Positions 37,269 through 47,049 of a DNA stretch of 64,000 bases are shown one piece after another. Source of the DNA: Desulfovibrio inopinatus DSM 10711 (lineage in GTDB: Bacteria; Desulfobacterota; Desulfovibrionia; Desulfovibrionales; Desulfovibrionaceae); NCBI RefSeq assembly GCF_000429305.1, contig NZ_AUBP01000024.1:1-64000 (forward strand), written 5' to 3'. The position numbers and the translations under genes were made by a program. A model generated the notes under the pieces. It did not search any database. It was not told the origin of the DNA and worked only from the letters and a program-made list of their open reading frames with translations. Positions within the stretch are counted from its first letter, which is position 1; each line of letters begins with the position of its first letter.

Positions 37269-37865
37269 CTATCGTGGGACATCGTTTCCTTCGTGCAGCG
37301 GAACAATAATTTCTCCTTCCGGATCGCCGCGACCGAAGGCTTGCGTACGCCCTTGATGGTGAAGCAGGCCAACAGCAGCACAACACATGGCATCAAGCTG
37401 ATCGGCCTTGTCACGTTTACTCAATAGTCTGACCGGCACATGGAGAGTCAACTCCGCATCCAACACAGTATAGACGGCTGTAGGAAAGACTTCGATGACG
37501 TGTGCCGGATTGTTAATTTTGGAAGTGAAGTCTTGAAACAGGGTGAAACTGTTACGCATCCATTCGAGCTTGGCGAGGCGTGGTGTATCGTCGGCTTTGG
37601 GTGACCACTGAATACGTACTCCGAGGTTTCGTACAAGTTCGCGTTCACACTCACGACCAGACGGGCCTGGTTTGGGAGCTGTCGGCATGCGGGGGCCATC
37701 AATGGCAACAACGAAGTTTGTTCCGTATTTGGCAATCAGAGCATCTGCAAGCCCCACCGCCGGTCTTCCTGTATCCAATTGAATGATGGTCCCGTTGAGG
37801 TCTGCCACAGCCACTGTCTGTCCTTTGCGGTTGGCGGCGACATCAATACCGATGGCGTATATCAT
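37269..37865 (-). CDS. DUF429 family protein (predicted RNase H-like nuclease)
   Basis: A 198-residue protein of the DUF429 family, which has an RNase H-like fold. The opening AIGIDVAANRKGQTVAVADL supplies the first acidic residue, VVAIDGPR the second, and DKADQLDAMCCAAVGLLHHQGR the C-terminal acidic pair. Its biological role is unknown. It is convergent with the PAS kinase (22 bases apart) and divergent from the small hypothetical gene at 38013. Confidence 0.85.
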   Translation of the reverse strand: MIYAIGIDVAANRKGQTVAVADLNGTIIQLDTGRPAVGLADALIAKYGTNFVVAIDGPRMPTAPKPGPSGRECERELVRNLGVRIQWSPKADDTPRLAKLEWMRNSFTLFQDFTSKINNPAHVIEVFPTAVYTVLDAELTLHVPVRLLSKRDKADQLDAMCCAAVGLLHHQGRTQAFGRGDPEGEIIVPLHEGNDVPR

Positions 37866-38012
37866 AGTGTTCCTGTATGCCCTTTTTCTTTGTCAGTTTG
37901 GTCAAGAATGGTGACGAGAAGAAAAAAATATCGTAGTATTCAATGTATGCATAGAGTTGGCGACATGACGCGGCATGTCGTTTTTGTCAATAAACGCCTG
38001 TCTGGAGGTTGT

Positions 38013-38369
38013 ATGAGCGATACAATGCAAGAATGCAAAACGTGGTTGAACGAAGTGAATTGGGACATGGTGCATGAAGATGCAGTGACCATGTATCTTG
38101 AATGGGGAAATAACAATTTTCATGATCTGGTTCGGCGTCCTGTCGTTTCCAGAGATGAATACTCGATTTACTTTGTTGTTAATACGTGGGATGAGCCGAA
38201 AGTCGTACTGATGAAAATGAATAACTATGGCTCGACAACGTTATGTGAGAAGAAACTTCCCGCCGATATGGGGAAGCGATTTATGGAACAAAACGGCGAA
38301 TTGCGTGGTATTTTTGAATTGAATGACGAAGTGAAGGACTGGCTCATGAAAGAGCTGGGCCAAGCATAA
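38013..38369 (+). CDS. Conserved-looking small cytoplasmic protein
   Basis: A 118-residue protein with a good TGGAGGTT ribosome site five bases before ATG 38013. It is mixed alpha/beta with aromatic-rich strands (DEYSIYFVVNTWDEPKVVLM, NYGSTTLCEKKLP) and a helical C-terminus. It has no signal, no membrane helix and only two Cys. I do not recognise the family. The frame continues upstream to 37779 but without protein character. It is followed by a clear terminator, so it is a single-gene transcript. Confidence 0.8.
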   Translation: MSDTMQECKTWLNEVNWDMVHEDAVTMYLEWGNNNFHDLVRRPVVSRDEYSIYFVVNTWDEPKVVLMKMNNYGSTTLCEKKLPADMGKRFMEQNGELRGIFELNDEVKDWLMKELGQA

Positions 38370-38390
38370 TAGAGTACATATATTCCATTC

Positions 38391-38420
38391 AAAAGGGACG
38401 CCGAGCGTCCCTTTTGTATT
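38391..38420 (+). terminator. Rho-independent terminator
   Basis: AAAAGGGACG-CCGAG-CGTCCCTTTT followed by a T-rich stretch, 20 bases after the small protein's stop. The 5' A-run allows use in both directions. Confidence 0.9.
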
Positions 38421-38508
38421 TTGCATAGAGAGTTTTCAGTTTATTGGAGAAAGAGTGCAAAATACGAAGCAATCCCTGGAAAATTGTTTCGTCTGCATCA
38501 CGAAATAT

Positions 38509-38676
38509 TTACAGAAGCCCGTCTATGGAGAGCATATTCGAACAGCGTGGACACATATTGAGTCCATTTTTCATTCGATGTGCTGCATCGGCAATAGAAA
38601 AGATCGGCTTCCAGCGTCTCGATCGAATATATGCAACAAAAATTTCCTGGCCGCATCGGCAATACCGCTTTGTCAT
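38509..38676 (-). CDS. 55-residue zinc-ribbon protein
   Basis: A very small leftward gene with an excellent GGGAGGTAG ribosome site nine bases before ATG 38676. The product has a four-cysteine pattern: YCRCGQEI near the N-terminus and MCPRCSNML near the C-terminus. A basic/aromatic stretch (RSRRWKPIFSIADAAHRMKN) lies between, as expected of a compact zinc ribbon. Such proteins bind nucleic acid or protein partners. The name and role are unknown. Confidence 0.6.
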   Translation of the reverse strand: MTKRYCRCGQEIFVAYIRSRRWKPIFSIADAAHRMKNGLNMCPRCSNMLSIDGLL

Positions 38677-39042
38677 AATCTCTACCTCCCAGTTGAAACT
38701 GCCAGCGTGAGCCTTTTCGGCGCAACGGCAAAAGCATCCACAGTGAAAAAATGTCATTTTCTTTGTTACATATTTTCACAGAAAATCCAGAAAAAAACGT
38801 TGCAGAACGATAAAGTTGTTTCGTTTGAACTTCTGTTTTTGACAATATGATGACTTTATTGTCTTTTTCTGTGTTCTTTCGAGGCGTGTCTTTCAGTAAC
38901 TGATTTTTTACAGGCACATTCGCCAAAAGCATGCTATACCCTGGTATCGGTCTCTCTGGCGTTCCGGTTACATCTGGAGTGAGTTTTTTGGGATCACGGC
39001 ACTGCAGAAAGAACGCTTGGTTCTCATGATAAGGGGTTTGGC
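38677..39042. other. Control region upstream of the hybrid kinase
   Basis: No credible gene is seen in these 366 bases between the zinc-ribbon start (leftward) and the hybrid-kinase start. It must hold both divergent promoters. A possible TTGACA element lies near 38838, but the matching -10 is poor. Confidence 0.4.
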
Positions 39043-42000
39043 ATGTTTTTTTCGAGTATTCAATCCCGCTTACTTGCTGCGTTTTTGGCTGTTGCTGCTG
39101 TTGCTGTATTCTCGACGATTGTGGGTTGGGTGTCTGTCGCCGGAACAAAAAATCGGACAGCGTACATTGTCTCCACAGCTTTGCCTGCGGTGATCGATTC
39201 TCAGTTGCTATCCAGAAAAATTAGCGACGTTGCACAACTTGCTGGCGATCTCATTTTTGTTTCAACACAGGACGAGCGAAAACGTATTATTTCATCTCTT
39301 GAAGAGCACGTATCGACCATTGAACAATACCGGCAGGAGCTGGAGCGCATTGGGTTTTCCACGCAGGCAGTCACACAGCTCAAAGGTGCTGTTGCCACAA
39401 TGCAGCAGAATGTTGCCCATCAAAACGATTTGTCATCTCAGGCTATTACCAGCAGACAACAATTTGAGGAGCTGCTTGCCGCGACACGAACGAAACATTC
39501 CCAATTTATTCAGGCTGCCGAAAATCGAGTCGCAACACTCGCGGCAGATAACCAATTCGAAATTTCCTTTGGTGATAGGGATGGGGGGCAAACATCAACG
39601 GATCGAACACATCGCTACACAGGGGATTGGCCATCACTCGAACGACTCGATAAAACCGCCACCCTTGTTCAAAAGGCGCTTGGTGATCTTTCGTCAGAAG
39701 AGCTCAAATCCATTCTCGCTTTAACGATGGCTGTCCATATGGCCGCCGGTTTATACAACGAACTCGATGGAGCAACATCTCAGGATGCATTGGCTCGTAT
39801 GCAATTACGATTTGAACGTATCGACTCCATTGCGACAAAGCATATGGAGATACTTCAACCCATTGCAGGGAATTCTGATATTATTGCCGAAGCGAGTGAC
39901 TTTTTTTCTGCAGGGCGCAATTTGAAGAACGTTTTTACAATGCGCTCCATTGCGTTGAGTGCTCGGTCGTATGCGTTGGACTACGCCAAAGAAAATCGTA
40001 CTGTTGTGCAACAAACTGCCGAGCTCATCGATGCGATGACAGTGACTGCACGCACAGATGCGCAACAGGCAGCGGCACAATTACACTCCAGCTTGAACCG
40101 GGCACAATTTTTTCAAACATCGACAGCAGTCTTGGCGCTTTTTGTCACGGTGTTTATCGGGTTCGGATATGTTCGAGGCAATGTACTGAAACGATTATTG
40201 AATCTTCGGCGCGTTATGCGATTCCAATCAACGGGAACAGATGTTCCCATTCCGGTTGAAGGCGATGACGAGCTTGGAGATATGGCAGCGGCTTTGCGTA
40301 TTTTTGTTGATGAACGACGACAAGCCGAGATTCAGCTTCGTCAAGCAATGGAAGAGGCTGAAAATGCAACCCTGGCGAAGAGTCGCTTCTTGGCGAATAT
40401 GAGCCATGAAATACGGACACCGATCAACGGTATTATGGGGATGAGCCAAATTCTCGAACGGACTGAACTGACAGCACAGCAGCACGATTATATTCATAAA
40501 GTATTTATTTCCGCCAAAACCCTCTTGATGCTTGTCAATGACATTCTCGATTTCTCAAAAATTGAAGCTGGTCGGCTCGAACTTGAGCAAACCGAATTTT
40601 CCTTGGATGAGCTTTTAGATGGATTGACCGATACTGTTGGTGTCAAGGCTTCGGACAAGGGCGTAGAATTACTGATTGATATTGATCCGAAAGCTCCGCA
40701 CAGGCTTCTTGGAGATCCTTTGCGATTGGGACAGGTGCTCATGAATCTCGTTTCCAATGCCGTCAAGTTCACGGATGAGGGGGACATTGTGGTTGCTGCC
40801 CATCTCTGCAGCAATACCGAATCGCGTCCAGGTTATGTTTGTTTGCGATTTTCCGTAAAGGATACCGGCATAGGAATCGATGCTTCACAGCGGGAAAAAG
40901 TTTTCGATTCGTTCAGTCAAGCCGATGCTTCGACAACACGACGTTACGGTGGGACTGGACTCGGCCTCTCCATCTGTAAAAACCTTGTGGAGATTATGGG
41001 CGGAGAAATTGCTGTAGAATCAACACCGGGACATGGGAGTTTGTTTTATTTTGATATTGAACTCATGAGAGCGGATTTAAGTGGGAGTGCAATAGGACCT
41101 GACGTACCTGATTTTTCGATGCGTACTGCACTTATCGTGGATGACAACCCAACTGCTATCAAAATATTTGTATCCATGCTTGAACCGACCGGTATGCGTG
41201 TTCTGGTCGCTCATGGAGGCCAGGAGGCGGTGGATATTCTTGAGCAGCTGGCTGATGAAAATAGTCATGTTGATATTGTGCTCATGGACTGGAGAATGCC
41301 GGACATGGACGGTATCGCTACAATGGAATCGATTGCCGTATCGTCTCGACTCCAAGTTGTCCCAACCGTCTTGATGATAACGGCGTTTGGTAATGACGAG
41401 GTACTCAAAAAAGCGCGTGCAGTCGGCATGTCCGGGGTGGTGCGTAAACCCGTCCGCTCGGCTGTTTTATTTTCGACTATAGCCGACGTGTTGGACGCGA
41501 AGTCCTGGGACGAAGTCGGTGGTGGCGCTGCCCGCTATGCCAAAATAAGCTTTCGAGATGATTTTCGTGGGTATCGGATTCTTCTTGTCGAAGACAACGA
41601 TATTAATCGAGAGGTTGCTCGTTTCATGCTTGAAGGCGCCGGGGTGGACGTGGAGACGGCTACGAATGGACGAGATGCTATAGAACTCGTGACGTCATCG
41701 CGTTTTGATCTTGTGCTTATGGATATTCAGATGCCGGAAATGGACGGCCTGACGGCGGTTAAGCTTATCCGACAAGATCCGAATTATAGGAACCTCCCCA
41801 TCGTCGCTATGACCGCGCACGCATTGGCGGAGGATCACGCAAAGAGCCTTGAAGCCGGAATGAATGATCATCTTGTGAAACCGGTTGAATATGATGCGCT
41901 TTATGCCATGCTGGAAAAATGGCTTGATCGGACAACCGGAGCACAGCGCGCATCCTTCTCGTCAGATGAGCACGAAGAGCGGGATGATTTGGGACATCTC

Positions 42001-42576
42001 CCAGGAATCAACGTAGAACGAGCATTATCGCGTTTTGGTGGGAATCAGGCTAAATTGCGGCACTTACTCGTCGATTTTTTTGAAGAAAATCTTGGTGTCG
42101 TTGAAGACTTGTCGGCGGCCCGACAAGAGGCTCGTTTCGACGACATTGGACGTATGGCACACACTGTCAAGTCGACAGCCGGTTTATTAGGAGCTGAGTC
42201 CGCGTCCCGAGCGGCTGGAGAGTTGGAACAGGCTATCCGTAAAGGGGACACGGTATATATCGATATATCCCTTGACCGGTTTGGTAAGGCGCTTCAAACT
42301 GTATTGACGGGGTTGGCTGGTGTGCACCGGACAAAGCCTGAGAGCGCCGCAACATTTTCTCAAGATCGAGCTCGGGAGCTGCTCGTGCAACTTGAACCGT
42401 ATATTGCGTCGTCCGACGCACGGGCCATGGCAATTCTCGATGAACTTGAAGCCATGTGCGTGGATACGACTTATGCCAGAATGGTGCGTGCTGTGCGCGA
42501 GCATTTCAACGATTTGGAGATTGATGCGGCTCTGGAAGGGGTCGGCGTACTGACGCAGGCATTGCAGTACGCATGA
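39043..42576 (+). CDS. TorS-like hybrid sensor histidine kinase
   Basis: A 1177-residue kinase with this order: a membrane helix near 8-30, a long helical periplasmic sensor (about 31-355) resembling TorS-type sensors, a second membrane helix near 360-380, and HAMP. The kinase dimerisation domain follows with [15 protein letters not shown] (His near 453), then the ATPase domain (about 560-680). REC1 has its Asp in [12 protein letters not shown] (near 748) and REC2 in [13 protein letters not shown] (near 894). An HPt domain has its His in [10 protein letters not shown] (near 1039). There is no TorT or TorR nearby. The REC-GGDEF gene starts 10 bases after the stop and is the obvious phosphorelay partner. 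Confidence 0.93.
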   Translation: MFFSSIQSRLLAAFLAVAAVAVFSTIVGWVSVAGTKNRTAYIVSTALPAVIDSQLLSRKISDVAQLAGDLIFVSTQDERKRIISSLEEHVSTIEQYRQELERIGFSTQAVTQLKGAVATMQQNVAHQNDLSSQAITSRQQFEELLAATRTKHSQFIQAAENRVATLAADNQFEISFGDRDGGQTSTDRTHRYTGDWPSLERLDKTATLVQKALGDLSSEELKSILALTMAVHMAAGLYNELDGATSQDALARMQLRFERIDSIATKHMEILQPIAGNSDIIAEASDFFSAGRNLKNVFTMRSIALSARSYALDYAKENRTVVQQTAELIDAMTVTARTDAQQAAAQLHSSLNRAQFFQTSTAVLALFVTVFIGFGYVRGNVLKRLLNLRRVMRFQSTGTDVPIPVEGDDELGDMAAALRIFVDERRQAEIQLRQAMEEAENATLAKSRFLANMSHEIRTPINGIMGMSQILERTELTAQQHDYIHKVFISAKTLLMLVNDILDFSKIEAGRLELEQTEFSLDELLDGLTDTVGVKASDKGVELLIDIDPKAPHRLLGDPLRLGQVLMNLVSNAVKFTDEGDIVVAAHLCSNTESRPGYVCLRFSVKDTGIGIDASQREKVFDSFSQADASTTRRYGGTGLGLSICKNLVEIMGGEIAVESTPGHGSLFYFDIELMRADLSGSAIGPDVPDFSMRTALIVDDNPTAIKIFVSMLEPTGMRVLVAHGGQEAVDILEQLADENSHVDIVLMDWRMPDMDGIATMESIAVSSRLQVVPTVLMITAFGNDEVLKKARAVGMSGVVRKPVRSAVLFSTIADVLDAKSWDEVGGGAARYAKISFRDDFRGYRILLVEDNDINREVARFMLEGAGVDVETATNGRDAIELVTSSRFDLVLMDIQMPEMDGLTAVKLIRQDPNYRNLPIVAMTAHALAEDHAKSLEAGMNDHLVKPVEYDALYAMLEKWLDRTTGAQRASFSSDEHEERDDLGHLPGINVERALSRFGGNQAKLRHLLVDFFEENLGVVEDLSAARQEARFDDIGRMAHTVKSTAGLLGAESASRAAGELEQAIRKGDTVYIDISLDRFGKALQTVLTGLAGVHRTKPESAATFSQDRARELLVQLEPYIASSDARAMAILDELEAMCVDTTYARMVRAVREHFNDLEIDAALEGVGVLTQALQYA

Positions 42577-42586
42577 GGAGGAGCTC

Positions 42587-43507
42587 ATGCATGATGAAGA
42601 ATATACGATTTTAATCGTAGACGATGAATACATCAATCGTGTGGCTTTGGCCGAGCTTCTTACACCGTATTATCGCGTCATTTTAGCAAAAAACGGCGAT
42701 CAAGCCATGGAGTTGGCAACTTCGGCAGCTCGACCAGACTTGATCCTGCTTGATGTCGTCATGCCGGAACAATCGGGATATGATGTGTTGCGAAGACTCC
42801 GTAATGAAGAGCGGACCAAGGATATTCCGGTCATTTTCGTGACCGCTCTTTCTGGCGACGACGATGAAGAAAAAGGGCTTCTGCTGGGGGCTGTCGATTA
42901 TATTGTGAAGCCATTTCGGCCAGCCATTGTTCGTGCTCGAGTTCGCAATCATCTACACTCTGTGCGAATGCGAAAAGAGCTGGAACAGCTCGTGAATCGG
43001 GACGGGTTGACGGAAATTGCTAACCGTCGGCATTTTGATATATTTTTGGATAAGGCTTGGCGACATGCACAACGTTCTGAAGAGCCTCTTTCTGTTATTT
43101 TGCTCGATGTTGACCATTTTAAAAAATACAATGATCATTATGGACACGGTGCTGGCGATGAAGCATTGAAAAAACTCGCGGGTGTACTCGAATCGTCGGT
43201 GCGTCGGCCATACGATCTGGCTGCACGATACGGAGGGGAAGAATTCGCTGTTATCTTACCCAATACCGATGCGCTCTCCGCACAAGGTCGTGCAGAAACC
43301 ATTCGCACAGCTATTTATAATCTTCATATTGACCATGTCGCGTCGCCAACGAACACCGTTTTAACGGTCTCTCTCGGTGGCGCAACGCTACCACCACTTC
43401 CATCTCCCAATACGATTGATACATTCTTGAAAAGGGTCGACGCAAGTTTGTACGATGCCAAGCGAAATGGCCGTAACACTGTTGCATGGAATGCTGAAAC
43501 ATTATGA
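42587..43507 (+). CDS. Response regulator with diguanylate cyclase (REC-GGDEF)
   Basis: A 306-residue protein. The REC domain (about 1-125) has its phosphorylated Asp in LILLDVVMPEQSG and the VKPF lysine. The GGDEF domain (about 140-305) has VDHFKKYNDHYGHGAGDE and the active-site motif YGGEEF. An RxxD inhibitory site (RPYD) lies five residues before it, so product feedback is likely. It makes cyclic di-GMP when phosphorylated. AGGAGGAGC precedes the start. It is coupled to the hybrid kinase, whose HPt domain can pass phosphate to it. Confidence 0.94.
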   Translation: MHDEEYTILIVDDEYINRVALAELLTPYYRVILAKNGDQAMELATSAARPDLILLDVVMPEQSGYDVLRRLRNEERTKDIPVIFVTALSGDDDEEKGLLLGAVDYIVKPFRPAIVRARVRNHLHSVRMRKELEQLVNRDGLTEIANRRHFDIFLDKAWRHAQRSEEPLSVILLDVDHFKKYNDHYGHGAGDEALKKLAGVLESSVRRPYDLAARYGGEEFAVILPNTDALSAQGRAETIRTAIYNLHIDHVASPTNTVLTVSLGGATLPPLPSPNTIDTFLKRVDASLYDAKRNGRNTVAWNAETL

Positions 43508-43797
43508 TAAAGAGCACCAACGCCCTCCGTACATATTCCATCGTGCTTTGAAACCTCTCCTCTTTTGGTTCGACATTGCTGAGTCATACCTTTGGCATAT
43601 TTGTATGTCCAATGTGTTTGGCTATCTTTAGGTCGGTATAGCGGAGACAGAGAAGAGGCTTTTTCGATCTTTTCTTTTTTTTCATTCTGGTCCATATTTT
43701 AGATGGCTTTAGCAGATTGTATGATGACGTTGGTCGGTTGTATGTGATTAACGAATCAATGCTTCGTATATGGAGTTTGGGAAAAGGTATCATTGAT

Positions 43798-45455
43798 ATG
43801 CAACATCAAGTCTCAATTGTGATTATCCAAGGTCTTGTCGCACTTGGTGCTCTTGCGAGTACAATTGTGAGCGTCGTAAATCAAGGAGTGAATATTGCTT
43901 CAATTATTTCGTTAGGTGTTACGCTGTTGGCTTTTTTTGAGATATTCATCGTCCATCGTGTTGTATTTTCTCCAGTTCACAGCGTGATATCGCTTTTTAA
44001 AAAAGATGAAACGCGTTCTATATCTGATATTCGAGTGCGTATTAAAGAGTATATTGATGAGATTCAAAGTTTGAAGCTGTATGCACAGCAATGTAAAAGC
44101 GATCTTGATGATTTTGTGCAAAAAGCCGATGATGCTGTCCATCAAGCCGAAGCAGCTTCTCAGATGGCCGAAACTTCTCGAATCGAAGGCATGATGGATG
44201 CAGCAAGTCGTTTGGAGTCTGTTGTACAACGGATATCCATGACGTCTGAACACGTTTCGTCGCATATGGCCCGCATTATGGACGGAGCATACCTGCAACG
44301 CGACCGGTTGCATGAAACGTCTGTTGCTATGGACGAGATGAATAGCGCTATTGGCGAGGTCTCACATGGAGCTATCGAAGCGGCTGTGAGTGTAGAGCAG
44401 GCCAAAGGAGTTGCTGAAGATTCCGCTGAAGTTGTGGTGAAGTCGAAAAACGCCATCACCAAGGTGAATGACGTCGCATTGACTTTAAAAAGGGATATGG
44501 CCCAGCTTGGCGAGCGCGCCCAGATGATTGATCAAGTCATCAATCTTATTAATGATATTGCCGACCAGACAAACTTGTTGGCTCTGAATGCCGCTATTGA
44601 AGCAGCCAGAGCAGGTGAAGCCGGGCGTGGATTTGCCGTTGTTGCTGACGAGGTACGAAAACTTGCTGAAAAAACCATGTCGGCGACGCGTGAGGTCAGT
44701 TCAAGTATTACGGCTATTCAGGAGGCTGTTGCCGCGAATGTCGGTTTGATGGATAAAACGGTCGAGTTGGTAAATGATGCCTCGGAGTTGGCTGGACGTT
44801 CCGGAGACGCGGCTCGAGATATTTTGCTTCATGCCGAAAATAATGCCTCAAAAATTGCAGATATGGCTGCTGCTACCGAAGAGCAAACGGCCTCTGCCGC
44901 CGGTATAACAAAGCGATAAACGAAGTTCGTGAGGTGGCCGTCGAGATAGCGGAGAATGTTCACGAAACAAGTGAAAGTATCGGTGAACTGGGTGAATTGG
45001 CCGTTCAGCTTGGAGAGCTTATTTGCGATATGAAAACATCGGGGGACGACTCCCTCGTGACCTGGAACAGCACCTTGGGTGTTGGTGTGCGGCAAATCGA
45101 TGAGCAACACATGGTACTTGTTGAACTGCTGAACTCTCTGTATGCCGCTATGAAGTCAGGGCAGGGGGAGGCCGTCTTGTCCGGACTGTTGGACGACCTG
45201 GTTCAGTATACGGTCTACCATTTTGATACGGAAGAGAAGCTCATGGACCGCTATAGCTACCCTGATAAGCCGGCGCACCGCAAAGAGCATGAGGCGCTGA
45301 AGAAACAGGTTGCAGACTTCGTCGAGCAATTCAAAAGTGGAAAAGTTCCCATGTCGAATGATATTCTTCATTTTCTGAAAAGTTGGGTTGTGAACCATAT
45401 TAAACGATCCGACAAAAGATATGGTCCTTTTTTCAATCAAAAAGGACTTGTATAA
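43798..45455 (+). pseudogene. MCP-haemerythrin fusion gene, split by a frameshift
   Basis: The first part (43798-44919) encodes two membrane helices, almost no periplasmic loop, and a full MCP signalling domain ([19 protein letters not shown]). It stops at TAA 44917-44919 just after [13 protein letters not shown]. In another frame the protein resumes at once with [20 protein letters not shown] and ends in a haemerythrin domain holding DEQHMVL, YHFDTEEKLM, HRKEHEAL and NHIKRSDKRY. Adding one A at about 44907 restores one protein. MCP-haemerythrin fusions are known oxygen sensors in Desulfovibrio (DcrH). It is either a sequencing error or a real split. The frame also opens earlier, at TTG 43717. 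Confidence 0.8.
44934..45455 (+). CDS. Haemerythrin domain part of the split chemoreceptor
   Basis: If the frameshift is real, this part could be made separately from GTG 44934, though no ribosome site is evident. It encodes about 40 residues of receptor coiled coil followed by a 130-residue bacterial haemerythrin with all iron ligands of the H...H-x3-E...H-x4-H...H-x4-D pattern. It would bind dioxygen at a di-iron centre. More likely it belongs to one protein with the receptor part. Confidence 0.6.
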   Translation: MAVEIAENVHETSESIGELGELAVQLGELICDMKTSGDDSLVTWNSTLGVGVRQIDEQHMVLVELLNSLYAAMKSGQGEAVLSGLLDDLVQYTVYHFDTEEKLMDRYSYPDKPAHRKEHEALKKQVADFVEQFKSGKVPMSNDILHFLKSWVVNHIKRSDKRYGPFFNQKGLV

Positions 45456-45476
45456 AACTTTTCACCGCTTTGGTGG

Positions 45477-45499
45477 AGGGCTCGAAAGAGCCCTTTTTT
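45477..45499 (+). terminator. Rho-independent terminator after the haemerythrin domain
   Basis: AGGGCTC-GAAA-GAGCCCT followed by six Ts: a compact tetraloop hairpin with a T-run, 21 bases beyond the stop. Confidence 0.92.
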
Positions 45500-45620
45500 A
45501 CTGGAATACTCACATGATATTGTTAAAAATGTCTCTTGGTTTCATTGACAAGCCTTGTGTCACTTTTCTTGTGAAAAAAGAACTGGACAAGGCGGAGTGA
45601 AGGCATTACAGCTCGTTTTG

Positions 45621-45652
45621 TACCGATTGGTTGGCTGACCAACCAATCGGTA
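45621..45652. promoter_or_regulatory. 32-base perfect palindrome, probable TetR operator (site 1)
   Basis: Perfect arms TACCGATTGGTTGG and its complement flank CTGA. The 16 bases at 45631-45646 (TTGGCTGACCAACCAA) match the core seen at two further sites in this cluster. It lies 32 bases before the start of a TetR remnant, the usual place for an autoregulatory operator. Confidence 0.65.
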
Positions 45653-45683
45653 GGCGCAACCCAAACCAACCAAGAGAGTACAC

Positions 45684-45857
45684 ATGTTGACGGGAATGGA
45701 TACAACCCATGAACGGGTTTTACCGATGGCCCGGATTTTTCATGGTGAAAGCCCGACGTATGCTGAGCCTGTTGATGCGGTATTGAAAACCTGTGAAGAC
45801 AAGCCAGGGCCATTTTGCCATTATTTCAAGTCCAAAGACATCGCATTTGAGGCGTAG
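45684..45857 (+). pseudogene. Remnant of a third TetR-family regulator
   Basis: A 57-codon frame begins at ATG 45684 after GAGAG and stops at TAG 45855. Its product follows the TetR DNA-binding pattern: RVLPMARIFHGE, then VDAVLKTCEDKPGPFCHYFKSKD, where HYFKSK is the hallmark of the recognition region. It stops just where the ligand-binding domain should begin, and no continuation is seen in 200 bases downstream. Several consensus helix residues are altered. It is best read as a truncated, decayed regulator rather than a functional one. Confidence 0.6.
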
Positions 45858-46005
45858 AGCGGTGCGTTGGCCTATGAAGTTTCAGACGATGAACGATAGA
45901 ATATTAATTTATTCAGGCGTTGCGATTGATGCTGGTGTGGCGCACCAGGAACAATCACAATGTGTTATACGCCTTTTTCAAAAGCAAACGTGACTGCAAA
46001 AAAGA

Positions 46006-46043
46006 CTGGACACAGTTTGGTTGACCAACTAAACTGTGTCCAG
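46006..46043. promoter_or_regulatory. 38-base imperfect palindrome, probable TetR operator (site 2)
   Basis: CTGGACACAGTTT and its complement flank a 12-base centre, with two mismatched pairs. The centre holds TTGGTTGACCAACTAA (46017-46032), two changes from site 1. It lies about 300 bases before the intact TetR gene at 46338 and ahead of a strong terminator at 46166. Confidence 0.6.
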
Positions 46044-46165
46044 GTTGATTGTTTAAGTGAGGTCGCTTCGTGCTGCCGGCGTTCCCCCGACGCTTGAGCT
46101 TGGCAATCAATCACACTCCACGCAGCCGCACATTACCTCCCTTCGGTGATGGCGACATCCCCCCT

Positions 46166-46203
46166 AAAGGCTTATGGTCCCCCACCATAAGCCTTTCTTT
46201 TTC
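46166..46203 (+). terminator. Rho-independent terminator with no gene in front
   Basis: AAAGGCTTATGG-TCCCCCA-CCATAAGCCTTT followed by CTTTTTCT. It is a strong rightward terminator without an upstream coding gene. It must end the transcript from the TetR remnant or a short RNA starting near the palindrome at 46006-46043. Confidence 0.88.
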
Positions 46204-46337
46204 TCGCGTGGGTTTTGTCAGAACACTGCGATTTATTTGTGCTTTTGACGATTCAACTGGACATTGATCGTTGAATCGGTTAGGGCCGATGACAGTGTGT
46301 AATGGCTTGATGCTGAAGTGAAACGACGAGGTTCGTA

Positions 46338-46925
46338 ATGTCGGAACATGTGGAAACACCAAAAGAAAAGATTCTCCGGACAGCGCAAGAGCTGTTTGGC
46401 GAGTATGGCTACTCCGGAACGACGTTCAAGAAAATTGCAGAGCGGGCCGGGATTACTTTGGGATTGATCAGTCACCATTTTGGTTCCAAAGAAAATCTCT
46501 ATATTCTCAGTAGTCTCAATGTCTTGGAGCAAGTGGAAGTTCGTATTGTCGAGGCGGTGTCGCAAGCCGAGAACGGATATGAAGCTGTTGAAAATTTTTT
46601 GAGGGCTTATTTCGATTGCTCTGTTGACCCCACCTTCAACTTTAAAATTTTGGTAAGCTGCTCACCATATAACGATATCAAGGATGAGATCAATAAAGAC
46701 GAAGTGACCAACAAGTTTGAGCAACTCATTCATATGCTTGCTAAGTATATTATCTTGGGGATGCAGGATGGGAGTATTCGAGAATGTGAGTCCATGCGGA
46801 CAGCGGATATTATTTTTGCAACAATTGTTGGTTCTGTGCGTACGCGATTGCTTTCGCCGTTCTCATGGGACGGATTTTATCGTGATGTCATCCTATTTAT
46901 CTGTGATCGTCTCAAGAAGGAATGA
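46338..46925 (+). CDS. TetR-family transcriptional regulator (paralogue 1)
   Basis: A 195-residue regulator. The helix-turn-helix domain (about 10-55) reads AQELFGEYGYSGTTFKKIA followed by GLISHHFGSKENLY. The ligand-binding part includes FKILVSCSPYND, which is close to FKILIRCSPYSD in the other TetR gene, as are YIILGMQDGSIRE and IVGSVRTRLLSPF. The two are clearly paralogues. The genes are convergent and share a terminator. The likely targets are the palindromes in this cluster. The ligand is unknown. Confidence 0.93.
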   Translation: MSEHVETPKEKILRTAQELFGEYGYSGTTFKKIAERAGITLGLISHHFGSKENLYILSSLNVLEQVEVRIVEAVSQAENGYEAVENFLRAYFDCSVDPTFNFKILVSCSPYNDIKDEINKDEVTNKFEQLIHMLAKYIILGMQDGSIRECESMRTADIIFATIVGSVRTRLLSPFSWDGFYRDVILFICDRLKKE

Positions 46926-47049
46926 GAATATCATACGCAGAGCAAGTCTTTACTGATTGTTTCAACCCAATATCTCGCTGTAGACATACATGCTGTACGG
47001 TGATGAAACGTCATTTTTCTCGATTATCATATTGAAAAAAGGGCACGAT

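Larger units (their letters stand above)
45500..46337. other. Regulatory-remnant region between chemoreceptor and TetR gene
   Basis: The stretch of 838 bases has no intact gene. It contains the TetR operator-like palindromes, a TetR remnant and an orphan terminator, each listed separately. Together they look like the ruin of a regulator locus similar to the two intact ones next to it. Confidence 0.6.

Noticed and set aside
38498-39148. Leftward 216-codon frame
   Set aside because: It overlaps the start of the hybrid kinase and its Gln-rich beginning is antisense sequence. The zinc-ribbon frame at 38509-38676 has a far better ribosome site.
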